A stretch of 64,000 nt of DNA from Amycolatopsis lurida (lineage in GTDB: Bacteria; Actinomycetota; Actinomycetes; Mycobacteriales; Pseudonocardiaceae), in assembly GCF_900105055.1 (NCBI RefSeq), contig NZ_FNTA01000004.1, positions 7,595,501 to 7,659,500 on the forward strand, read 5' to 3'. Below the pieces are notes generated by a model. That model saw only the letters and a list, made by a program, of their open reading frames with translations, did not search any database and was not told where the DNA came from. The translations under genes and the position numbers were made by a program. Below are positions 45,240 through 52,122 of the stretch, in pieces (within the stretch, counting starts at the first letter, position 1; each line of letters begins with the position of its first letter).

Positions 45240-46217
45240 ATGAAGAGCACTGACGTGTTGTGCATTGGGGAGTCGATGGCCTTGTTCGTGCCTGCCGAAG
45301 CCGGGCCGCCCGACGAGGTGCGCAAGTGGGTGCGGAGCATCGGCGGGGCCGAATCGAACGTCGCCTGCCATCTCCCGGCACTGGGTTTCTCCAGCGCGTG
45401 GGTGAGCGCCGTCGGCGACGATCCGTTCGGCCGCGCGCTGGTGCGCGAGATCGGCGAAGCGGGGGTCGACGTCAGCGCGGTCGTGGTCGACCCGACTCGT
45501 CCGACCGGGCTCTACATCAAGGAAAGCGGCGCGGACGGCAGCCCCGTTCGCTACTACCGCAAGGGCTCCGCCGCGTCCGGAATGGACGCCGGGCTCCTGG
45601 GGAAACTCGAACTCGACGGGGTGCGCGTCATCCACCTTTCCGGGATCACGCCCGCGCTGTCGGACGGCTGCCTCGATCTGGTGCGGGCGCTGATGGAACG
45701 ACCGCGGGGCGACACGCTGGTGTCGTTCGACGTGAACTTCCGGCCCGCGCTGTGGACCGGACGCGACCCGTCGGTGCTGGCCGGGCTGGCCGCCCGCGCC
45801 GACATCGTGCTGGCGGGCGAGGACGAGGCCGAGCGAGTGTGGGGGACCGGTGACCCGGCACGGCTGCGTGCCGCCTTGCCCGGACCGAAGACGCTGGTCG
45901 TCAAGCACGGGGCACGCGGGGTCACGCTGATCGAAGGCGACGAAGCACCGCTTTTCTCGCCCGCGCTCCAGGTCGACGTCGTGGAGCCGGTCGGCGCCGG
46001 TGACGCCTTCGCGGCCGGTTTCCTCGCCGCGACCCTGCGCGGCGACGACCCCGCGACCCGGCTGCGGCGCGGTCATCTGCAGGCCGCGGCCACCCTGCTG
46101 ACCCACGACGACGTGGGCACGCCGCTGCCCGAATCCGTCGTCGCAACGCTCCTCGGGGCGGATGAGGCAGCATGGGCGGCGGCCAAGCTGACGGACAAGG
46201 GAGTGGTGGGCGAATGA
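45240..46217 (+). CDS. kdgK: PfkB family sugar kinase, 2-keto-3-deoxygluconate kinase type
   Basis: 325 residues from ATG at 45240; an ATG five codons upstream is possible. PfkB signatures: SIGGAESNVACHLPALGFSS near the N-terminus and EPVGAGDAFAAGFLAATLRG with the catalytic Asp near the C-terminus. KDG-kinase-like features: PTGLYIKESGADGSPVRYYR, where the YYR residues contact the keto acid in known KdgK enzymes, and FDVNFRPALW. Predicted reaction: ATP-dependent phosphorylation of 2-keto-3-deoxygluconate to KDPG. No KDPG aldolase is in the window. Start overlaps nothing upstream; its stop overlaps the IclR start (ATGA). Confidence 0.85.
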   Translation: MKSTDVLCIGESMALFVPAEAGPPDEVRKWVRSIGGAESNVACHLPALGFSSAWVSAVGDDPFGRALVREIGEAGVDVSAVVVDPTRPTGLYIKESGADGSPVRYYRKGSAASGMDAGLLGKLELDGVRVIHLSGITPALSDGCLDLVRALMERPRGDTLVSFDVNFRPALWTGRDPSVLAGLAARADIVLAGEDEAERVWGTGDPARLRAALPGPKTLVVKHGARGVTLIEGDEAPLFSPALQVDVVEPVGAGDAFAAGFLAATLRGDDPATRLRRGHLQAAATLLTHDDVGTPLPESVVATLLGADEAAWAAAKLTDKGVVGE

Positions 46218-46978
46218 GCCAGAGCCTGGACAGGGCGCTCACGCTGCTGAGCGGGCTCGCCCGCGAGCCGAAGACATTGGACCAGCTCGCCGAGGAGATC
46301 GGCGTGCACAAGTCGACCGTGCTGCGCCTGCTGCGCACCCTGGAGACGCACCACTTCGTGCGCCGGGAAGGACAGCGGTACTACCGGCTGGGCAGTGCGC
46401 TCTTCGACCTCGCACAGCAGGCGCTGGAGGATCGCGACGTCCGCCGCACCGCGCAATCCGCGCTCGCCGGGCTCAACGCGCGCACCGGGCACACCGTGCA
46501 CCTCGCCTCCTATGAGGACGGAGAGGTCGTCTACATCGACAAATTCGAGGGCAGGCACTCGGTGCGGATGTACTCCCGCATCGGGAAACGCGCGCCCCTG
46601 CACTGCACCGCCGTCGGCAAGGTGCTCGTCGCGGCGATGACGCCGGAGAAGCAGGCGGACGTGGTGTCGAGGATCGACTTCTTCGTCCGGACGCCGAACA
46701 CGATCACCACACCCGAGGCCTACGAGAAGGAACTCGCGCTCGTCGCCGACCGCGGTTACGCGGTGGACAACGCCGAGCACGAGGACTTCATCCACTGCGT
46801 CGCCGCGCCGGTCCGCGGCCCGGGCGGCGTGGTGCTCGCCGCCGCGTCCGTGTCGGTGCCGAAGGTGCTGCTGGACTACGACGGCCTGATGGCGCTCGTG
46901 CCGGAGCTGATCGCCGCCGCCGAGGAAGCTTCCGTCCACAGTGGATGGACGGGGAACCGAAAGGGGAAGTTGGAATGA
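46214..46978 (+). CDS. IclR family transcriptional regulator
   Basis: 254 residues. Winged helix LDRALTLLSGLAREPKTLDQ, LAEEIGVHKSTVLRLLRTLE, HHFVRREGQRYYRLG at about 5-65, then an effector domain (about 75-250) with the conserved APLHCTAVGKVLVAAMTPE and VDNAEHEDFIHCVAAPVRG. IclR proteins bind sugar acids or aromatic acids and usually repress. Overlaps both neighbours by four bases. Probably controls both divergent operons via the TTGC repeats at 44984-45019, with the substrate acid or KDG as inducer. Confidence 0.92.
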   Translation: MSQSLDRALTLLSGLAREPKTLDQLAEEIGVHKSTVLRLLRTLETHHFVRREGQRYYRLGSALFDLAQQALEDRDVRRTAQSALAGLNARTGHTVHLASYEDGEVVYIDKFEGRHSVRMYSRIGKRAPLHCTAVGKVLVAAMTPEKQADVVSRIDFFVRTPNTITTPEAYEKELALVADRGYAVDNAEHEDFIHCVAAPVRGPGGVVLAAASVSVPKVLLDYDGLMALVPELIAAAEEASVHSGWTGNRKGKLE

Positions 46979-47358
46979 GCAAGACCGCGATCAGCACGGA
47001 GAACGCGCCGAAGCCGGTGGCCGCGTTCTCGCAGGCGGTCCGCAAGGGCAACATCCTGCAGGTGGCCGGCCAGGTCGCCTTCGACCCGGCCACCGGCGCC
47101 ATCGTCGGCGAGACCGTCGGTGAGCAGACCGAGCAGACCTTCAAGAACATCGAGGCGGTGCTCGAGGCCGCCGGTTCGAGCCTGGCCGACGCGATGATGG
47201 TGCGCGTGTACCTGACCGACGTCGACCACTTCGGCGCGTTCAACGAGGTCTACAACAAGCTGATCGGCGAGGCGCCGCACCCGGCCCGCACCACCGTGTA
47301 CGTCGGCCTGCCCGCCGGGCTGCTGGTGGAGATCGACGTCCTGGCCGTCACGGACTGA
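46975..47358 (+). CDS. ridA: RidA / YjgF family enamine-imine deaminase
   Basis: 127 residues, usual length. Conserved C-terminal block HPARTTVYVGLPAGLLVEID carries the Arg that binds the substrate carboxylate; GQVAFDPATGAIVGETVGEQ and QTFKNIEAVLEAAGSS are also family-typical. RidA hydrolyses the reactive 2-aminoacrylate-type enamines/imines released by PLP dehydratases. Its presence in the operon with a PLP dehydratase across the divergent promoter is direct support for a dehydration-deamination step in the pathway. A family A palindrome follows. Confidence 0.93.
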   Translation: MSKTAISTENAPKPVAAFSQAVRKGNILQVAGQVAFDPATGAIVGETVGEQTEQTFKNIEAVLEAAGSSLADAMMVRVYLTDVDHFGAFNEVYNKLIGEAPHPARTTVYVGLPAGLLVEIDVLAVTD

Positions 47359-47366
47359 CCCAGTGC

Positions 47367-47412
47367 CTCGTGAGTGGTAAGGACGGTTCTAACCGTCCTT
47401 ACCACTCACGAG
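47367..47412. repeat. 46-bp perfect palindrome, family A copy 3
   Basis: Identical to copies at 19471 and 31252. It lies eight bases after the ridA stop and two bases before the stop codon of the convergent ACC deaminase gene. Confidence 0.95.
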
Positions 47413-47414
47413 GG

Positions 47415-48410
47415 CTAGAGCACGCTCGTGTAGCCGTTCAGCGCGGGCTGCCCGCCCAGGTGCGCGAAGAGCACGTTCGAGTCCCGCGCGATCTCACCGC
47501 GCGCGACGAGATCGATCAGCCCCGCCATGGACTTGCCCTCGTACACCGGATCGGTGAGCACTCCCTCCAGCCGCGCCAGCGTCCGGATCGCGTCCAGCGT
47601 GGACTCGTTCGGGACGCCGTAGATCCCGGCGTGGTAGCGCTCGTCCAGTTCGACCTCGCCGATCTCGCCGGCACCGATCAGCTCGGCGGTCGCCCGGGCG
47701 ATACGGGTGATCTGATCGCGTGTCTCGGCCGGTTTCGCCGATCCGTCGATGCCGAGGATCCGGCGCGGCCTACCGGAAAGCGCGGCCCCGGCGACCATTC
47801 CGGCCTGCGTGCTGCCGGTCACCGAGCAGACGATCACCGTGTCGAAGAAGACGCCGAGTTCCGCCTCCTGCGCTTCGAGCTCGACCATCCAGTTAGCGAA
47901 ACCGAGCCCGCCGAGCCGGTGGTCCGAGCCGCCCGCCGGGATCGCGTACGGCTTCCCGCCGCCGGCTTCGATCTCCTTGACCGCGTTCTCCCAGCTCTCC
48001 TTGAAGCCGACGCCGAACCCGGCCTCGACCATCCGGATGTCCGCGCCGAGGATGCGCGAAAGCTGGATGTTGCCGACCTTGTCGTACATCGGGTCGTTCC
48101 AGTCGACCCAGCTCTCCTGCACCAGCACGGCCTTGAGCCCGGCCCGCGCGGCGGCCGCGGCGACCTGGCGGGTGTGGTTCGACTGCACACCGCCGATCGA
48201 GATCAGCGTGTCCGCGCCCTGGGCCAGCGCGTCGGCGACCAGGTATTCGAGCTTGCGGGTCTTGTTGCCGCCGAACGCGATCCCGGAGTTGACGTCCTCG
48301 CGTTTCGCCCAGACCTGCGCGCCGCCGAGATGAGTGGTGAGCCGCTCCAGCGGATGGACGGGGGAGGGGCCGAACAACAGCGGGTAGCGCGGGAAATCGG
48401 CGAGGGTCAT
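47415..48410 (-). CDS. acdS: 1-aminocyclopropane-1-carboxylate (ACC) deaminase
   Basis: 331 residues. Fold-II PLP enzyme: cofactor Lys in FGGNKTRKLEYL (about residue 50), SIGGVQSNHTRQVAAAAARA, VTGSTQAGM. It has the features that separate ACC deaminase from D-cysteine desulfhydrase: Glu in LTDPVYEGKSM and Leu in FAHLGGQPALNGY, corresponding to Glu295 and Leu322 of the Pseudomonas enzyme. Converts ACC, the plant ethylene precursor, to 2-oxobutanoate and ammonia. Its ATG overlaps the stop of a GntR regulator gene, its probable controller. Suggests a soil or plant-associated life. Confidence 0.92.
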   Translation of the reverse strand: MTLADFPRYPLLFGPSPVHPLERLTTHLGGAQVWAKREDVNSGIAFGGNKTRKLEYLVADALAQGADTLISIGGVQSNHTRQVAAAAARAGLKAVLVQESWVDWNDPMYDKVGNIQLSRILGADIRMVEAGFGVGFKESWENAVKEIEAGGGKPYAIPAGGSDHRLGGLGFANWMVELEAQEAELGVFFDTVIVCSVTGSTQAGMVAGAALSGRPRRILGIDGSAKPAETRDQITRIARATAELIGAGEIGEVELDERYHAGIYGVPNESTLDAIRTLARLEGVLTDPVYEGKSMAGLIDLVARGEIARDSNVLFAHLGGQPALNGYTSVL

Positions 48411-49054
48411 GGCATCTCCAGGAGGTCTTCGAGTTCGGTCCAGATCGTGGCGGTGATCGCGCAGGCCGCGTCGACGTCGCCCGCTTCGAGGGCGTCGGCC
48501 AGTTCCGCGTGGCGCTGGACCGATCGGTGGGCGGGCAGGGAGCCGAAGCGGGCGTATTCGAGACGCCGCAGCAAGGGCGTGTAGCGGGCCAGCGTCGCGG
48601 CGATCGCCCGGTTGCGTGCGGCGGCCACGGGGACGTCGTGGAGTTCGTCGTCGGCGGCGATCGCGGCCTCGATGTCCCCGGCGGCGATCGCGTCGGCGAA
48701 CCGGGCGTTGGCCGCGCGCATCGCCGCGACTTCCGCCGGACCCATCCGGGGAGCACCCGCCCGGACGGCGAACTCGTGCAGCGCGCGCACGAGCTGCAGG
48801 GCGTCACGGACGTCGTCGGGGACGAACCCCGCGACGCGCGTGTAGCTCTGTGGCTTCGACTCGACGAGACCGTCCTCGACGAGCCTCAGCAGCGCTTGGC
48901 GCACGGGAGCCCGGGAAAGCCCCAGTTGATCGGCGAGGTCGCCGTCGCGCAGGTTCGTCCCCGGCGGCAGCGTCCCGTCGATGATCGCCCGCCGGATGCT
49001 CTCGTAGGCCTCATCCCGGAGGAGGGACCTCGGCACCTTCGCCAATCCACTCAC
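48407..49054 (-). CDS. GntR family regulator (FadR/FCD type)
   Basis: 215 residues from GTG at 49054 (MSGLAKVPRSLL). Winged helix: EAYESIRRAIIDGTLPPGTN, DLADQLGLSRAPVRQALLRL, then VAGFVPDDVRD. The C-terminal FCD domain is all-helical with metal/ligand residues such as HDVPVAAARNRAI and HRSVQRHAELADALEAGDVD. No Shine-Dalgarno; TAACAT (minus strand, 49067-49062) ends seven bases upstream, so a leaderless start is likely, and the adjacent ACAT-N5-ATGT dyad may be its own operator. Translationally coupled to ACC deaminase. Confidence 0.88.
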   Translation of the reverse strand: MSGLAKVPRSLLRDEAYESIRRAIIDGTLPPGTNLRDGDLADQLGLSRAPVRQALLRLVEDGLVESKPQSYTRVAGFVPDDVRDALQLVRALHEFAVRAGAPRMGPAEVAAMRAANARFADAIAAGDIEAAIAADDELHDVPVAAARNRAIAATLARYTPLLRRLEYARFGSLPAHRSVQRHAELADALEAGDVDAACAITATIWTELEDLLEMP

Positions 49055-49083
49055 ATCTGAAATGTTAGTTGACGCCGAAGCGG

Positions 49084-49142
49084 AAGTACATGAAGGCCCC
49101 CTTCCTGTACCCAGGCGCAAGGAAGGGGGCCTTCATGTACTT
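49084..49142. repeat. Family B palindrome, copy 2
   Basis: 22-bp perfect arms beginning AAGTACATGAAGGCCCCCTT (49084-49105) and ending 49121-49142. Same TGAAGGCCCCCTTC core and a GGCGCAA loop shared with copy 1. Lies between the DUF1844 gene end and the GntR promoter, both on the minus strand. Confidence 0.9.
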
Positions 49143-49147
49143 GAGGG

Positions 49148-49507
49148 CTAGTAGACCGGTCCCGTGTACTTCTCGCCCGGGCCCTGGCCCGGCGCATCCG
49201 GCACGGCCGAAGCCTCGCGGAACGCCTTCTGCAACGACTGGAGACCGTCGCGCAACGGGCCCGCGTGCAGGCCGAGGTACTCTGCGGAAGCGGTGACCAG
49301 CCCGGCGAGGGCGGTGATCAGGCGGCGGGCCTCGTCGAGGTCGCGGTGCGGTGAGCTGGCCGGGTCCTCGTCCGCGAGACCGAGACGTTCGGCGCCGGCG
49401 GAGAGCAGCATGACGGCCGCCCTGCTGATCACCTCGACGCTCGGGATGTCCTCCAGGTCGCGGACGTCCGGGGAATACGGGGGCTGCTGAACGGGTTCAT
49501 CTGACAC
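49148..49507 (-). CDS. DUF1844 family protein
   Basis: 119 residues from GTG at 49507, with GGAAGGG about ten bases upstream. Core motif VEVISRAAVMLLSAGAERLG, then DLDEARRLITALAGLVTASA is the compact helical DUF1844 domain. The Pro/Gly-rich C-terminus is variable. The family is regularly found divergent from infC in actinomycetes, as here. Function unknown; probably cytosolic. Confidence 0.85.
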   Translation of the reverse strand: MSDEPVQQPPYSPDVRDLEDIPSVEVISRAAVMLLSAGAERLGLADEDPASSPHRDLDEARRLITALAGLVTASAEYLGLHAGPLRDGLQSLQKAFREASAVPDAPGQGPGEKYTGPVY

Positions 49508-49775
49508 GTCTGGTACCCTTCCACGAGCGACCAGCCCCCGAGCGATCGGGGGCGGCAAGTGGAGCCCCGCTCCCACCCGTGTCACCGCCGTAGCACCAGG
49601 TGTCCGGGTCCGGTCTCGCCAAGACGATTTCGGGCGTCGAGGCGGTGTGTTCGGTTCTGGAGATCGAACACGATCGGAAAGAGTGGGCCCCGCGTACCGC
49701 ACGGTACCGGGGCCTTAGGTATGTGGGCACCAGGTCGAAACGGTAGAAGAATTTACCTCGAACCAGGGAGGCCCC

Positions 49776-50351
49776 ATCAGCTCCGAGACACGCATCAACG
49801 ACCGAATCCGGGTACCGGAGGTCCGCCTCGTCGGGCCGGCCGGTGAACAGGTCGGCATCGTCCGGATCGAAGATGCGCTGCGGCTGGCACAGGAGAACGA
49901 TCTCGATCTCGTCGAGGTCGCCCCGCAGGCACGCCCGCCCGTATGCAAGCTCATGGACTTCGGCAAGTTCAAGTACGAGAGCGCGCAGAAGGCCCGCGAG
50001 TCCCGCCGCAACCAGCAGCTCACCGTCATCAAAGAGCAGAAGCTGCGACCGAAGATCGACCAGCACGACTACGAGACCAAGAAGGGTCACGTGTCGCGGT
50101 TCCTGGCCGCCGGCAACAAGGTCAAGGTCACGATCATGTTCCGCGGTCGCGAGCAGTCCAGGCCGGAACTCGGTTTCCGCCTGCTGCAGAAGCTCGCCGA
50201 CGAGGTGACCGAGCTCGGTTTCGTCGAGTCGTCGCCGAAGCAGGACGGTCGCAACATGATCATGGTGTTGGCCCCGCACAAGAACGTGAAGCCGCAGAAG
50301 GCCGCGAAGGCAGCGAAGGACGATTCGTCCGAGCCGCCCGCCGACGCGTAG
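49776..50351 (+). CDS. infC: Translation initiation factor IF-3, ATC start codon
   Basis: 191 residues starting ISSETRINDRIRVPEVRLVG. In this frame there is no ATG, GTG or TTG between the upstream stop (49716) and the conserved N-terminus, while AGGGAGG lies four bases before ATC at 49776, so ATC is the start. The N-domain continues GEQVGIVRIEDALRLAQEND, PPVCKLMDFGKFKYE; the C-domain has KVTIMFRGREQSRPELG. IF-3 rejects wrong initiator codons and dissociates ribosomes; a rare start lets IF-3 repress its own translation, as with AUU in E. coli. An annotation from the internal ATG (49953) would lose 59 residues. Confidence 0.95.
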   Translation: MSSETRINDRIRVPEVRLVGPAGEQVGIVRIEDALRLAQENDLDLVEVAPQARPPVCKLMDFGKFKYESAQKARESRRNQQLTVIKEQKLRPKIDQHDYETKKGHVSRFLAAGNKVKVTIMFRGREQSRPELGFRLLQKLADEVTELGFVESSPKQDGRNMIMVLAPHKNVKPQKAAKAAKDDSSEPPADA

Positions 50352-50370
50352 CGCCGACCAGCACATGTCA

Positions 50371-50400
50371 GCGGCACACCGGGCACAACCGGTGTGCCGC
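50371..50400 (+). promoter_or_regulatory. Hairpin between infC and rpmI
   Basis: GCGGCACACCGG (50371-50382) and CCGGTGTGCCGC (50389-50400) form a perfect 12-bp stem with a 6-base loop. There is no T-run, and the rpmI Shine-Dalgarno region starts right after it. It may be an attenuator or a ribosomal-protein-binding leader. Confidence 0.6.
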
Positions 50401-50421
50401 CGCACGGAAGAGGACAACGTA

Positions 50422-50616
50422 ATGCCGAAGATGAAGACGCACAGCGGGACGTCCAAGCGTGTCCGCGTCACGGGTTCGGGCAAGCTGCGCCGCCAGAAGG
50501 CCGGCCGCCGCCACCTGATGGAGAAGAAGTCCAACAGGCTCACCCGTCGCCTCGAAGGCACGACCGAGATCGCCAAGAACGACGTCGGCCGCGTCAAGCG
50601 CCTTCTCGGCCGCTGA
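50422..50616 (+). CDS. rpmI: 50S ribosomal protein L35
   Basis: 64 residues starting MPKMKTHSGTSKRVRVTGSG, with KLRRQKAGRRHLMEKKSNRL and the C-terminal VKRLLGR; full-length L35. GGAAGAGGA precedes the ATG. Second gene of the infC-rpmI-rplT operon. Confidence 0.98.
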   Translation: MPKMKTHSGTSKRVRVTGSGKLRRQKAGRRHLMEKKSNRLTRRLEGTTEIAKNDVGRVKRLLGR

Positions 50617-50678
50617 CACCCCGCACTTTGTAAACGCCGGGCGCGCCAGCGCGCCCCAGATCGACAGGATGGACCCCA

Positions 50679-51056
50679 GTGGCACGCGTCAAGAGGGCTG
50701 TAAACGCCCAGAAGAAGCGTCGCGCGACTCTCGAGCTCGCCAGCGGCTACCGCGGCCAGCGTTCGCGGCTGTACCGCAAGGCGAAGGAGCAGACGCTTCA
50801 CTCGCTGAACTACGCCTACCGGGACCGTCGTGCCCGCAAGGGTGACTTCCGCCAGCTGTGGATCACCCGTATCAACGCGGCGGCCCGCGCCAACGGCGTG
50901 ACCTACAACCGGTTCATCCAGGGCCTCAAGGCCGCGGGTGTCGAGGTCGACCGCAAGATCCTCGCGGACCTCGCCGTCAACGACGCCGCCGCGTTCACCG
51001 CGCTGGCCGAGCTGGCCAAGGCGAACGTGAACACCGAAGAGAAGAAGTCGGCCTGA
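50679..51056 (+). CDS. rplT: 50S ribosomal protein L20
   Basis: 125 residues, GTG start (MARVKRAVNAQKKRRATLEL). The conserved N-terminal basic extension and the globular part (RQLWITRINAAARANGVTYN, RFIQGLKAAGVEVDRKILAD) are complete. Binds 23S rRNA early in 50S assembly; in other bacteria L20 represses this operon. The stop codon overlaps the presumed start of the downstream methyltransferase. Confidence 0.98.
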   Translation: MARVKRAVNAQKKRRATLELASGYRGQRSRLYRKAKEQTLHSLNYAYRDRRARKGDFRQLWITRINAAARANGVTYNRFIQGLKAAGVEVDRKILADLAVNDAAAFTALAELAKANVNTEEKKSA

Positions 51057-51886
51057 CCGGCGACAGCGCTCTTCACCGGCCCGGGGCTGCTCCGTTCACC
51101 GAACGGACACCCCGGGTCGTTGCTGCGCGCAAGCTCACCCGCCGAGCCGAGCGTGAGAAGACCGGCCGGTTCCTCGCCGAGGGCGCGAACGCGGTCGAAG
51201 CCGCGCTCGAACACGGCGGCAAGGTCTACGAGCTGTTCGTCACCGAACGCGCCGCCGCGCAGCACGAGCGCCTGGTCATCGCCGCGCGTGCGGCGGGTGT
51301 CCCCGTCTCGCCGATCACCGATCGCGCCGCCGACGGATTGTCCGAGACCGTGACGCCGCAAGGCATCGTCGCGGTCTGCGCGCTCGTCGACCGTCCACAA
51401 GAGACCGTTCTGAAGCCGGGCGCGAAGCTCGTCGTCGTCCTCGTCGACGTCGCGGACCCCGGTAACGCGGGCACCGTGATCCGGGTCGCGGACGCCGCCG
51501 GCGCCGACGCGGTCGTCCTCGCCGGGGACAGTGTCGACCCGCACAACGGCAAATGCGTCCGCGCGGCCGCCGGCAGCCTGTTCCACCCCGCCATCACCCG
51601 GATCCGGGACGTCGACGCGGCCTTGAAGGCCTGCTCCGCCGCCGGACTCCGCACTTTCGGTGCGCACGGCTACGCCGACACCGAGCTCGATCAGGTGACT
51701 TTCGCCGAGCCCACCGCGTGGGTCTTCGGCAACGAGGCGCACGGACTGCCGCAGGGTGTCTTGGAGTCGGTCGATCTCGCGGTCAAGATCCCGATGTACG
51801 GCCGCGCGGAGAGTCTCAACCTCGCGACGGCCGCCGCGATCTGCGTGTACACGAATGCGATGGCCTCCCGGGCCGCGTCCACGTAG
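51053..51886 (+). CDS. TrmH/SpoU family RNA 2'-O-methyltransferase
   Basis: 277 residues if it begins at CTG 51053, which overlaps the rplT stop (CTGA). In this frame there is no ATG, GTG or TTG between rplT and the conserved FTERTPRVVAARKLTRRAER block, so a CTG start is the best explanation. N-terminal substrate-binding domain (GRFLAEGANAVEAAL), then the SPOUT knot: VVVLVDVADPGNAGTVIRVA (motif 1), AWVFGNEAHGLPQGVLE (motif 2), IPMYGRAESLNLATAAAICV (motif 3). Methylates ribose in rRNA or tRNA with SAM; position unknown. Commonly placed between rplT and pheS in actinomycetes. Confidence 0.9.
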   Translation: MTGDSALHRPGAAPFTERTPRVVAARKLTRRAEREKTGRFLAEGANAVEAALEHGGKVYELFVTERAAAQHERLVIAARAAGVPVSPITDRAADGLSETVTPQGIVAVCALVDRPQETVLKPGAKLVVVLVDVADPGNAGTVIRVADAAGADAVVLAGDSVDPHNGKCVRAAAGSLFHPAITRIRDVDAALKACSAAGLRTFGAHGYADTELDQVTFAEPTAWVFGNEAHGLPQGVLESVDLAVKIPMYGRAESLNLATAAAICVYTNAMASRAAST

Positions 51887-51932
51887 AGTCGTGGGCAGCA
51901 CGCCGTCGCAGCACGACACCAAGGGAGCTCTC

Positions 51933-51974
51933 ATGGAACGCAGTGTTCGTTCCAGCACCTTGTTTACGGCGTAG
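51933..51974 (+). CDS. Possible 13-codon leader peptide upstream of pheST
   Basis: MERSVRSSTLFTA then TAG, with AAGGGAG nine bases before the ATG. It lies 149 bases upstream of pheS in the 236-base gap that also contains a GCGCG-TTTTT-CGC stretch. Only one Phe is present, so classical Phe-codon attenuation is not obvious. It may be a translated leader or a chance frame. Confidence 0.35.
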   Translation: MERSVRSSTLFTA

Positions 51975-52122
51975 AGCGCGTTTTTCGCACTTCCGAGTGA
52001 CGGTGTGCCCAGCCCGAGGGTGATCGGGGGCCGCCGTTCGCTGTCCCATAGAATTCAGCAGCTGCTAAACCCATGTGTGCGCTCGCGTGCACCGGACCAG
52101 TCCCAGCGGACGCCGAGGAGTT

